This document shows, in pieces, positions 54,061-64,000 of a stretch of 64,000 nt of DNA. The notes beneath the pieces are model-generated. The model searched no databases and had not been told where the DNA came from. It saw only the letters and a list, made by a program, of their open reading frames with translations. A program made the translations under genes and the position numbers. Every line of letters begins with the position of its first letter. Positions within the stretch are counted from its first letter, which is position 1. The stretch is from Pleurodeles waltl (taxonomy: Eukaryota > Chordata > Amphibia > Caudata > Salamandridae), in contig NC_090439.1 in assembly GCF_031143425.1 (NCBI RefSeq), positions 348,434,027 through 348,498,026 on the forward strand. The letters are read 5' to 3'.

Positions 54061-56692
54061 ATGTCTGGTACAGGTCAAACTCTGGATCTGACCAGCACTG
54101 CTTATGACCACCTTAGCTGGAAAGGAGCAAGGAGTCTCTGCATTGAAAGAGGTTTAGGGGTAGGGAAGAATCCCTCTAGAGAATTGTTACTTAATATGCT
54201 CACTGAAAATGATAAGACCTTAGCTGGCACATCTGGTGAGAGATTAGCTGATGGTTCACACTCTGATTCTGGGGTAGCCCCAGTAAAAGGGTTAGAAGGG
54301 AACCTTCCCAACCTGCCCCTTAGCAGGCCACCTAGCAGGGCTGGTACTGATGTGAGTTCTCATCACAGTAGAGAGGTTACTCCTTTAGGCCAGGTTGTTA
54401 GAGTGCCATCTGTTAGGGACAGGTCTCCCTCTGTTCATTCACACCATTCTTCTGTGTCAAGGCATGCCCAACCCACCCACCCTGAATACAGAGTGTTAGA
54501 AAGGGAACTCAATAGATTGAGAGTGGAAGAGTCCAGGCTGAAGCTCAAGAAGCAACAGCTGGAGCTAGACAGGGAAGCATTTGACTTAGAAAAAGAAAGA
54601 CAGAGGTTGGGGTTTGGACCCCATGGTGGCAGCAGCAGTAGTACAGATAGTAATCCTGTAAAAGAGCATGATTCCAGGAATCTGCACAAGATAGTTCCCC
54701 CTTACAAGGAGGGGGATGACATTAACAAGTGGTTTGCTGCACTTGAGAGGGCCTGTGTTGTACAGGGGGTCCCTCAAAGGCAGTGGGCTGCTATCCTATG
54801 GCTATCTTTCAGTGGAAAGGGTAGGGATAGGCTCCTTACTGTGAAGGAAAGTGATGCCAATAATTTTACAGTTTTAAAGAATGCACTCCTAGATGGTTAT
54901 GGCTTAACCACTGATCAGTACAGGATCAAGTTCAGAGAAACCAAAAAGGAGTCTTCACAAGACTGGGTAGACTTTGTTGACCATTCATTGAAGTCCTTGG
55001 AGGGGTGGTTACATGGCAGTAAAGTTTCTGACTATGAAAGCCTGTATAACTTAATCCTGAGAGAGCATATTCTTAATAACTGTGTGTCTGATTTGTTGCA
55101 CCAATATCTAGTGGACTCAGATCTGACCTCTCCCCAAGAATTGGGAAAGAAGGCAGACAAATGGGTCAGAACAAGAGTGAACAGAAAAGTTCATACAGGT
55201 GGTGACAAGGATGGCAAGAAGAAAGATGGTGAGAAATCTCAGGATAAGCATGGGGATAAGGGTAAAACCAAAGATCCTTCTTCAAATCCTAAACACTCTT
55301 CGGGGGTGGGGATAAAATAAATTCTTCCTCTTCTTCTCAACCCACACACATTAAAAAGCCTTGGTGCTTTGTGTGTAAAAACAGAGGCCATAGGCCAGGG
55401 AATAAGTCCTGTCCAGGTAAACCCCCTGAGCCTACTACCACTAATACATCACGCTCTAGTGCCCCTAGCAGTAGTGGTACTAGTGGTGGGACTGCTGGCA
55501 ACAGTCAAGTTAAGGGTGTAGTTGGGTTCACTTATGGGTCCATCATTGAAACTGGGGTAGTCAGTCCCAAGACAGTTTCTGTCACACCTAGTGGCATTGG
55601 CCTTGCCACACTGGCTGCTTCTCCCCTTACAATGGATAAGTACAGGCAGACAGTTTCAATAAATGGTGTTGAGGCCCAGGCCTACAGGGACACAGGTGCC
55701 AGTATCACTTTGGTGACTGAAAACCTTGTGGCTCCTGAACAACACATCATTGGACAACAGTATAAGATTATTGATGTCCATAACTCCACTAAGTTTCGTC
55801 CCTTAGCTATAGTTCAGCTTAGTTGGGGTGGAGTTACTGGCCCTAAGCAGGTGGTAGTGTCACCTAGCTTACCTGTAGACTGTATCTTAGGTAATGACCT
55901 AGAGGCCTCAGGTTGGGCTGAAGTAGAGTTTTATACCCATGCAGCCATGCTGGGTATCCCTGAGGAATTGTTCCCTCTCATTTCTACTGAAATGAAAAAG
56001 CAAAGGAGAGAAGGCCTGAAAACTCAGGATCCCTCTCCAATAACAGGTAAAAAGGGTATCACTGTATCCCCTAACCACCCTGCCATTCAGGATACCATTC
56101 CTGTGGTGGAAGAAACCTCTCCTAGGGTGGCACCTGTTCCAAGGGAATCTTCAGCTGGCAAAGCTGTACTCCCTGAGGTGGAAGTACCTCTCTGTGTGAT
56201 AACTAACATTGGTGAGAAAAAGAGCACCATTTTAGTTAACATGGAACATCCCTCCAACCCTCCCAGAGAAACTTTAGTGCAGAAACCCTGCACTGCCTCA
56301 CAACACTTAGGACAGAATCCCTGCCCTAGTGTGGAGCTCATAGGACAGCATCCCTGCCCTGCTCCAACTAAAGACAAACAGCATCCCTGTTCTCTCTTTC
56401 TGCCATATGCACAAAGTTTTTGCCCAGCTATGGCTTACTGAGACAGCATCCCTGTCTGGCATTCTCATCAGTGGATAATTCCCACTGCTCTAAACTAAAA
56501 CTTACTGATAGAAACTCTGAAAATATATCTTCACATTGTTGCTTAGCTAAAAAACTTCAAACAGGGTGGTTTACATCCCCACAGGGAAGTAACCATATAG
56601 TGGATGATAAAGGGAGTAACCAGTCTATTGCAGAGCTACTCTCTACTTATCACCACTTAGACAATAAAGTCTCAACTGGCCAAGGTTAGCCT
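54061..56692 (+). pseudogene. Gag-protease of the second copy, with two frameshifts
   Basis: The ATG at 54061 opens 'MSGTGQTLDL', and the frame is intact to 55320 (420 codons). That part covers the N-terminal part, a coiled coil (LRVEESRLKLKKQQLELDRE) and a capsid-like region (INKWFAALERACVVQG, ESSQDWVDFVDHSLKSLEGW). A one-base deletion near 55305 shifts the frame. The zinc knuckle (55365-55412, C-x2-C-x4-H-x6-C) and protease (DTGAS at 55689-55703, then VDCILGNDL) are in the second frame to 56441. A second shift near 56425 leads to the short C-terminal piece ending at 56689. The tail again repeats Q-H-P-C and N-P-C motifs. No pol follows. Confidence 0.85.
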
Positions 56693-56700
56693 TATTGTCC

Positions 56701-56719
56701 TTCGTTTGGGGGGGGGTTG
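56701..56719 (+). other. Polypurine tract of the second Gag-protease element
   Basis: A 'tttggggggggg' run directly before the 3' LTR start TGTGAG. Confidence 0.75.
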
Positions 56720-56843
56720 TGTGAGAAAGTAGCCTTTTTCTAGCCTTGTTACCCCCACTTTTGGCCTGTTTGTGAGTGTATGTCAGGGTGTTTTCACTGG
56801 GATCCTGCTAGCCAGGGCCCAGTGCTCATAGTGAAAACCCTAT
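56720..56843 (+). repeat. Truncated 3' LTR (first 124 bp)
   Basis: It starts TGTGAGAAAGTAG like 50782 and is cut after 'gaaaaccctat' by the LTR at 56844. Compared with 50782 it lacks a short piece around 'cactgtctcactggg'. Confidence 0.9.
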
Positions 56844-59526
56844 TGTAAGGAAATGCCTCCTTGGCATGGTTGCCCCCTGACTTTTTGCCTTTGCTGATGC
56901 TATGTTTACAATTGAAAGTGTGCTGAGGCCTGCTAACCAGGCCCCAGCACCAGTGTTCTTTCCCTAACCTGTACTTTTGTATCCACAATTGGCAGACCCT
57001 GGCATCCAGATAAGTCCCTTGTAACTGGTACTTCTAGTACCAAGGGCCCTGATGCCAAGGAAGGTCTCTAAGGGCTGCAGCATGTCTTATGCCACCCTGG
57101 AGACCTCTCACTCAGCACAGACACACTGCTTGCCAGCTTGTGTGTGCTAGTGAGGACAAAACGAGTAAGTCGACATGGCACTCCCCTCAGGGTGCCATGC
57201 CAGCCTCTCACTGCCTATGCAGTATAGTAAGCCACCCCTCTAGCAGGCCTTACAGCCCTAAGGCAGGGTGCACTATACCATAGGTGAGGGTACCAGTGCA
57301 TGAGCATGGTACCCCTACAGTGTCTAAACAAAACCTTAGACATTGTAAGTGCAGGGTAGCCATAAGAGTATATGGTCTGGGAGTCTGTCAAACACGAACT
57401 CCACAGCACCATAATGGCTACACTGAAAACTGGGAAGTTTGGTATCAAACTTCTCAGCACAATAAATGCACACTGATGCCAGTGTACATTTTATTGTAAA
57501 ATACACCCCAGAGGGCACCTTAGAGGTGCCCCCTGAAACTTAACCGACTATCTGTGTAGGCTGACTAGTTTTAGCAGCCTGCCACAAACCGAGACATGTT
57601 GCTGGCCCCATGGGGAGAGTGCCTTTGTCACTCTGAGGCCAGTAACAAAGCCTGCACTGGGTGGAGATGCTAACACCTCCCCCAGGCAGGAATTGTCACA
57701 CCTGGCGGTGAGCCTCAAAGCCTCACCTCCTTTGTGCCAACCCAGCAGGACACTCCAGCTAGTGGAGTTGCCCGCCCCCTCCGGCCAGGCCCCACTTTTG
57801 GCGGCAAGGCCGGAGAAAATAATGAGAAAAACAAGGAGGAGTCACTGGCCAGTCAGGACAGCCCCTAAGGTGTCCTGAGCTGAGGTGACTCTGACTTTTA
57901 GAGATCCTCCATCTTGCAGATGGAGGATTCCCCCAATAGGGTTAGGATTGTGACCCCCTCCCCTTGGGAGGAGGCACAAAGAGGGTGTACCCACCCTCAG
58001 GGCTAGTAGCCATTGGCTACTAACCCCCCAGACCTAAACACGCCCTTAAATTTAGTATTTAAGGGCTACCCTGAACCCTAGAAAATTAGATTCCTGCAAC
58101 TACAAGAAGAAGGACTGCCTAGCTGAAACCCCTGCAGAGGAAGACCAGAAGACGACAACTGCCTTGGCTCCAGAAACTCACCGGCCTGTCTCCTGCCTTC
58201 CAAAGATCCTGCTCCAGCGACGCCTTCCAAAGGGACCGGCGACCTCGACATCCTCTGAGGACTGCCCCTGCTTCGAAAAGACAAGAAACTCCCGAGGACA
58301 GCGGACCTGCTCCAAGAAAAGCTGCAACTTTGTTTCCAGCAGCTTTTAAAGAACCCTGCAAGCTCCCCGCAAGAAGCGTGAGACTTGCAACACTGCACCC
58401 GGCGACCCCGACTCGGCTGGTGGAGATCCGACACCTCAGGAGGGACCCCAGGACTACTCTGATACTGTGAGTACCAAAACCTGTCCCCCCTGAGCCCCCA
58501 CAGCGCCGCCTGCAGAGGGAATCCCGAGGCTTCCCCTGACCGCGACTCTTTGAACCTAAAGTCCCGACGCCTGGGAGAGACCCTGCACCCGCAGCCCCCA
58601 GGACCTGAAGGACCGGACTTTCACTGGAGAAGTGACCCCCAGGAGTCCCTCTCCCTTGCCCAAGAGGAGGTTTCCCCGAGGAATCCCCCCCTTGCCTGCC
58701 TGCAGCGCTGAAGAGATCCCGAGATCTCTCATAGACTAACATTGCGAACCCGACGCTTGTTTCTACACTGCACCCGGCCGCCCCTGCGCCGCTGAGGGTG
58801 AAATTTCTGTGTGGACTTGTGTCCCCCCCGGTGCCCTACAAAACCCCTCTGGTCTGCCCTCCGAAGACGCGGGTACTTACCTGCAAGCAGACCGGAACCG
58901 GGGCACCCCCTTCTCTCCATTCTAGCCTATGTGTTTTGGGCACCACTTTGAACTCTGCACCTGACCGGCCCTGAGCTGCTGGTGTGGTGACTTTGGGGTT
59001 GCTCTGAACCCCCAACGGTGGGCTACCTTGGACCAAGAACTGAGCCCTGTAAGTGTCTTACTTACCTGGTTAACCTAACAAATACTTACCTCCCCTAGGA
59101 ACTGTGAAAATTGCACTGTGTCCACTTTTAAAACAGCTATTTGTAAATAACTTGAAAAGTATACATGCAATTTTGATGATTTGAAGTTCCTAAAGTACTT
59201 ACCTGCAATACCTTTCGAATGAGATATTACATGTAGAATTTGAACCTGTGGTTCTTAAAATAAACTAAGAAAAGATATTTTTCTATACAAAAACCTATTG
59301 GCTGGATTTGTCTCTGAGTGTGTGTACCTCATTTATTGTCTATGTGTATGTACAACAAATGCTTAACACTACTCCTTGGATAAGCCTACTGCTCGACCAC
59401 ACTACCACAAAATAGAGCATTAGTATTATCTCTTTTTGCCACTATCTTACCTCTAAGGGGAACCCTTGGACTCTGTGCATGCTATTCCTTACTTTGAAAT
59501 AGCACATACAGAGCCAACTTCCTACA
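56844..59526 (+). repeat. 5' LTR of the Gmr1-like element
   Basis: 2683 bp, TGTAAGGAAATGCC ... ACTTCCTACA. AATAAA at 59259-59264 is a plausible polyadenylation signal. The first 100 bp resemble the start of the LTR at 3275. Apparent open frames inside (for example on the minus strand at 58119-58742) are not supported by any motif. Confidence 0.9.
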
Positions 59527-59552
59527 TTGGTGGATCAGCGGTGGGGTACAAG
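59527..59552 (+). other. Primer-binding-site region of the Gmr1-like element
   Basis: 'ttggtggatcagcggtgggg' follows the LTR end directly. It is similar in position and sequence to the two Gag-protease elements. Confidence 0.6.
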
Positions 59553-59796
59553 ACTTTGCATTTGCTGGACTACTCAGCCAATACCTGATCACACGACAAA
59601 TTCCAAAATTGTCATTAGAAATTCATTTTTGCAATTTGAAAATTTTCTAAATTCTTAAAAGTCCTGCTAGGGCCTTGTGTGTTAAGTCCCTGTTTAGCAT
59701 TGTCTTTTAGAGTTTAAAAGTTTGTTAAAAGTTTGAAATTAGATTCTAGAAACAGTTTTAGATTCTTTAAAAAATCTTCCAACTCTTAGCAAAATA

Positions 59797-62700
59797 ATGT
59801 CTGATACAGAGATGAATGTGGTGGAACTCGACACCACACCTTACCTCCATCTTAAGATGAGGGAGCTAAGGTCTCTCTGTAATATCAAAAAAAACCATTG
59901 GCTCCAGACCTACCAAAATTCAGCTCCAGGAGCTGTTGGCAGAGTTTGAAAAAGCCAACCCCTCTGATGATGACCTCACAGAGGAAGAAATTAGTGACTT
60001 GGAGGCCAATGTCCCTCCTCCAGTCCTAAATAGGGAGAACAGGACCCCTCAAGTCCTGTCTCCAACTTTGTTAGTCAGAAATAGTGAGTCCCTCACAGGA
60101 GGGTCCCACATTTCTGAAATCACTGAGGATGCTCTCAGTGAAGATGACCTCCTGTTAGCCAGGATGGCCAAAAGATTGGCTTTAGAGAGACAGCTCCTAG
60201 CCATAGAAAGGGAAAGACAAGAGATGGGCCTAGGACCCATCAATGGTGGCAGCAATATAAATAGGGTCAGAGATTCTCCTGACATGTTAAAAATCCCCAA
60301 AGGGATTGTGACAAAATATGAAGATGGTGATGACATCACCAAATGGTTCACAGCTTTTGAGAGGGCTTGTGTAACCAGAAAAGTGAACAGATCTCACTGG
60401 GGTGCTCTCCTTTGGGAAATGTTCACTGGAAAGTGTAGGGATAGACTCCTCACACTCTCTGGAAAGGATGCAGAATCTTATGACCTCATGAAGGGCACCC
60501 TGATTGAGGGCTTTGGATTCTCCACTGAGGAGTACAGGATTAGGTTCAGGGGGGCTCAAAAATCCTCGAGCCAGACCTGGGTTGACTTTGTTGACTACTC
60601 AGTGAAAACACTAGATGGATGGATTCAAGGCAGTGGTGTAAGTAATTATGATGGGCTGTACAATTTATTTGTGAAAGAACACCTATTGAGTAATTGTTTC
60701 AATGATAAACTGCATCAGCATCTGGTAGACCTAGGACCAATTTCTCCCCAAGAATTGGGAAAGAAGGCGGACCATTGGGTCAAGACAAGGGTGTCCAAGA
60801 CTTCAACAGGGGGTGACCAAAAGAAAGGGGTCACAAAGACTCCCCAGGGGAAGGGTGATGAGACAACCAAAACTAAAAATAGTAAAGAGTCTTCTACAGG
60901 CCCCCAAAAACCTGCACAGGAGGGTGGGCCCAGAGCCTCTTCACAAAACAATGGGTACAAGGGTAAAAACTTTGATCCCAAAAAGGCCTGGTGTCATAGC
61001 TGTAAACAGCATGGACACCAAACTGGAGACAAGGCCTGTCCCAAGAAAGGTTCCACTCCAAACTCCCATCCAGGTAACACTGGTATGGCTAGTCTCCAAG
61101 TGGGATCAACAGTGTGCCCAGAGCAAATCAGGGTCCACACTGAAGCTATTCTAGTTTCTGAGGGTGGGGTGGATTTAGCCACACTAGCTGTCTGGCCGCC
61201 TAACATGCAAAAATACAGACAGCAACTCTTAATTAATGGGACTAGAATAGAGGGCCTGAGGGATACAGGTGCCAGTGTCACCATGGTGACAGAGAAACTG
61301 GTTTCCCCTGGCCAATACCTGACTGGAAAAACTTACACAGTCACCAACGCTGACAATCAGAGAAAAGTACATCCCATGGCAATGGTTACTTTAGAATGGG
61401 GAGGGGTCAATGGCCTGAAACAGGTGGTGGTCTCCTCAAATATCCCAGTGGACTGTCTGCTTGGAAATGACCTGGAGTCCTCAGCATGGGCTGAGGTAGA
61501 GCTAAAAACCCATGCAGCAATGCTGGGTATCCCTGAACTGGTGTGTGTGAAAACAAGAGCACAATGCAAGGCACAGGGTGAACAAGTAGAGCTGGAGTCT
61601 GGAAGAATGGCCCAGCCTACCAAGAGAACAGGAAAGTCAGTTGGGAAACCAACTACAACACAGCAAAAGAAAGGGAACCTCTCTTCTCAGGAAGAAGTTC
61701 TGCCCTCTGAGGGAACTGAGCCTTTGGAGCTTGAACCTTATCAGGTTGAGCTCTTAGGCCCAGGGGGACCCTCAAGGGAGGAGCTGTGTAAGGGACAAGA
61801 AACCTGTCCCTCTCTTGAAGGCCTTAGGCAGCAAGCTGCTGAAGAGTCCAAAGGCAAAAAAAATGGAACGCATAGGGTCTATTGGGAAGATGGACTCCTG
61901 TACACTGAGGCCAGAGACCCCAAACCTGGTGCCACTAGGAGAGTGGTAGTGCCTCAGCTGTTCAGGAAGTTCATCCTAACATTGGCCCATGACATTCCCC
62001 TTGCTGGACATTTGGGACAAACCAAGACGTGGGAGAGGTTAGTCAACCACTTCTACTGGCCCAATATGTCCAACATGGTTAAGGAGTTTTGCCTCTCCTG
62101 CCCCACCTGTCAAGCCAGTGGTAAGACAGGTGGGCATCCCAAGGCCCCCCTCATTCCACTTCCAGTGGTGGGGGTTCCCTTTGAAAGAGTGGGTGTGGAC
62201 ATAGTTGGTCCACTAGAACCTCCCACAGCCTCAGGAAATATGTATATCCTGGTAGTAGTGGATCATGCTACCAGGTATCCTGAAGCTATTCCCCTTAGGT
62301 CGACTACTGCCCCTGCAGTAGCCAAGGCCCTCATTGGTATCTTTACCAGAGTGGGTTTCCCTAAGGAGGTGGTGTCTGACAGAGGTACCAACTTCATGTC
62401 AGCATACCTAAAGCACATGTGGAATGAGTGTGGGGTGACTTATAAATTCACTACACCATACCATCCACAAACTAATGGCTTAGTTGAGAGATTCAACAAG
62501 ACATTAAAGGGCATGATCATGGGGCTCCCAGAAAAACTCAAAAGGAGATGGGATGTCCTCTTGCCATGCCTGCTTTTCGCTTACAGAGAGGTGCCACAGA
62601 AGGGAGTAGGATTCTCACCCTTTGAACTTCTGTTTGGTCATCCTGTAAGGGGACCACTTGCCCTTGTTAAAGAAGGCTGGGAGAGACCTCTCCATGAGCC

Positions 62701-64000
62701 TAAACAGGACATAGTGGACTATGTACTTGGCCTTCGCTCTAGAATGGCAGAGTACATGGAAAAGGCAACCAAAAACCTTGAGGCCAGCCAACAGCTCCAG
62801 AAGTTTTGGTATGACCAAAAGGCTGCACTGGTTGAGTTCCAACCAGGGCAGAAAGTCTGGGTTCTGGAGCCTGTGGCTCCCAGGGCACTCCAGGACAAAT
62901 GGAATGGCCCTTACCCAGTACTAGAAAGGAAGAGTCAGGTCACCTACCTGGTGGACCTGGGCACAAGCAGGAGCCCCAAGAGGGTGATCCATGTGAACCG
63001 CCTTAAGCTCTTCCATGACCGGGCTGATGTCAATCTGTTGATGGTAACAGATGAGGATCAGGAGGCAGAGAGTGAACCTCTCCCTGATCTTCTGTCATCA
63101 GACCCAAAAGATGGCACAGTAGATGGAGTGATCTACTCAGACACCCTCTCTGGCCAACAGCAAGCTGATTGTAGGAGAGTCCTACAACAGTTTCCTGAAC
63201 TCTTCTCCTTAACCCCTGGTCAGACACACCTGTGTACCCATGATGTGGACACAGGAGACAGCATGCCTGTCAAGAACAAAATCTTTAGACAATCTGACCA
63301 TGTTAAAGAAAGCATCAAGGTGGAAGTCCACAAGATGCTGGAATTGGGAGTAATTGAGTGCTCTGACAGCCCCTGGGCTAGCCCAGTGGTCTTAGTCCCC
63401 AAACCTCACACCAAAGATGGAAAGAAAGAGATGAGGTTTTGTGTGGACTACAGAGGGCTCAATTCTGTCACCAAGACAGATGCTCATCCAATTCCAAGAG
63501 CTGATGAGCTCATAGACAAATTAGGTGCTGCCAAATTCTTAAGTACCTTTGACTTGACAGCAGGGTACTGGCAAATAAAAATGGCACCTGGAGCAAAAGA
63601 GAAAACAGCATTCTCCACACCTGATGGGCATTATCAGTTTACTGTTATGCCCTTTGGTTTAAAGAATGCCCCTGCCACCTTCCAAAGGTTGGTGAATCAA
63701 GTCCTTGCTGGCTTGGAGTCCTTTAGCACAGCTTATCTTGATGATATTGCTGTCTTTAGCTCCACCTGGCAGGATCACCTGGTCCACCTGAAGAAGGTTT
63801 TGAAGGCTCTGCAATCTGCAGGCCTCTCTATCAAGGCATCCAAATGCCAGATAGGGCAGGGAACTGTGGTTTACTTGGGCCACCTTGTAGGTGGAGGCCA
63901 AGTTCAGCCACTCCAACCCAAGATCCAGACTATTCTGGACTGGGTAGCTCCAAAAACCCAGACTCAAGTCAGGGCATTCCTTGGCTTGACTGGGTATTAC
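59797..64000 (+). CDS. Gag-protease-integrase-reverse transcriptase polyprotein, partial at the window end
   Basis: An ATG at 59797 fits a gag start (MSDTEMNVVELD). The A-run at 59887-59894 shifts the frame, and from 59894 one frame is open to the window end. Order: capsid-like region (ITKWFTAFERACV, SQTWVDFVDYSVKTLDGW); zinc knuckle C-x2-C-x4-H-x6-C at 60992-61039; retropepsin DTGAS at 61262; integrase with HH-CC zinc site (61988-62113) and catalytic Asp 62198, Asp 62378 and Glu 62486 (D-x35-E); then reverse transcriptase (VIECSDSPWASPVVLV, MPFGLKNAPATFQRL, YLDD at 63734-63745). RNase H is expected beyond 64000. All catalytic residues seen are present, so apart from the homopolymer shift the copy looks potentially functional. 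Confidence 0.85.

Larger units (their letters stand above)
50782..56843 (+). mobile_element. Second Gag-protease-only LTR element, 3' LTR truncated by a later insertion
   Basis: The same family as 32947-42105, in the plus orientation: 5' LTR 50782-53785 (TGTGAGAAAG ... CCTACA), primer-site region, Gag-protease, polypurine tract, and the first 124 bp of the 3' LTR. At 56844 another LTR element starts, so the rest of the 3' LTR is displaced beyond the window. The interior again lacks integrase and reverse transcriptase. Confidence 0.9.
56844..64000 (+). mobile_element. Gmr1-like Ty3/gypsy retrotransposon, continues beyond the window
   Basis: The 5' LTR (56844-59526), primer-site region, and a gag-pro-int-rt frame run to the window end. 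Integrase precedes reverse transcriptase, the order known for the Gmr1 group of deuterostome gypsy-like elements and otherwise typical of Ty1/copia. It is inserted in the 3' LTR of the previous element, so it is the youngest of the three local layers. Confidence 0.9.

Noticed and set aside
58119..58742. Minus-strand open frame of 207 codons in the Gmr1-like LTR
   Set aside because: GC-rich LTR sequence with no recognisable domain, and the opposite strand is the transcribed one.

Overview
The window is a stretch of vertebrate repetitive DNA with no recognisable host gene. Every coding signal found belongs to a transposable element, and most are nested inside one another. The combination suggests a salamander, most likely a newt of the Pleurodeles type: abundant PIF/Harbinger DNA transposons with their short non-autonomous relatives, a class-I-like endogenous retrovirus (ERV), and Ty3/gypsy elements with LTRs near 3 kb. 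The species is an inference from recalled knowledge of newt repeat content, not something the sequence proves. LAYOUT. 1-2745: satellite-like DNA (a 358-bp tandem unit, an inverted diverged copy, a palindromic array of roughly 155-170 bp units and a chain of hairpins). 2746-6832: a sliver of ERV LTR or leader, a small palindromic repeat, a truncated 2.45-kb LTR of a gypsy-type element, a MITE end and a decayed integrase fragment. 6833-25270: one degenerate ERV on the minus strand (gag, protease, RT, RNase H), split by three MITEs of about 0.9 kb and by an 8.8-kb Harbinger element (13124-21909). That Harbinger carries a transposase, two different SANT/Myb-like genes and three internal tandem arrays. 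25271-31165: four more MITEs separated by unassigned DNA. 31354-31615: a foldback element. 31700-43640: a Harbinger-type element whose SANT gene is split in its intron by a complete LTR element (32947-42105, minus strand) with 3.08-kb LTRs and 5-bp target duplications (ATGAC). 43700-44100: a SINE/LINE-tail-like segment. 44330-47869: a nearly intact two-gene Harbinger with a 3-bp target duplication (ATG). 48030-49065: an in-frame 90-bp minisatellite, a minus-strand TATA box and a tRNA-derived SINE. 49435-50781: a Harbinger fragment cut by a second LTR element (50782-56843, plus strand). That element is itself cut in its 3' LTR by a third (56844 to beyond the window end). HOW THE PARTS RELATE. 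The first two LTR elements belong to one family and carry only Gag and a retropepsin between the LTRs. The third element has a similar Gag and protease plus pol, with integrase encoded before reverse transcriptase. That is the domain order of the Gmr1 group rather than ordinary Ty3/gypsy. The simplest reading is a non-autonomous Gag-protease family that depends on Gmr1-like relatives for integrase and reverse transcriptase. Likewise the roughly 0.9-kb MITEs share terminal sequence with the SANT-bearing element at 31700 and may be mobilised by a Harbinger transposase.
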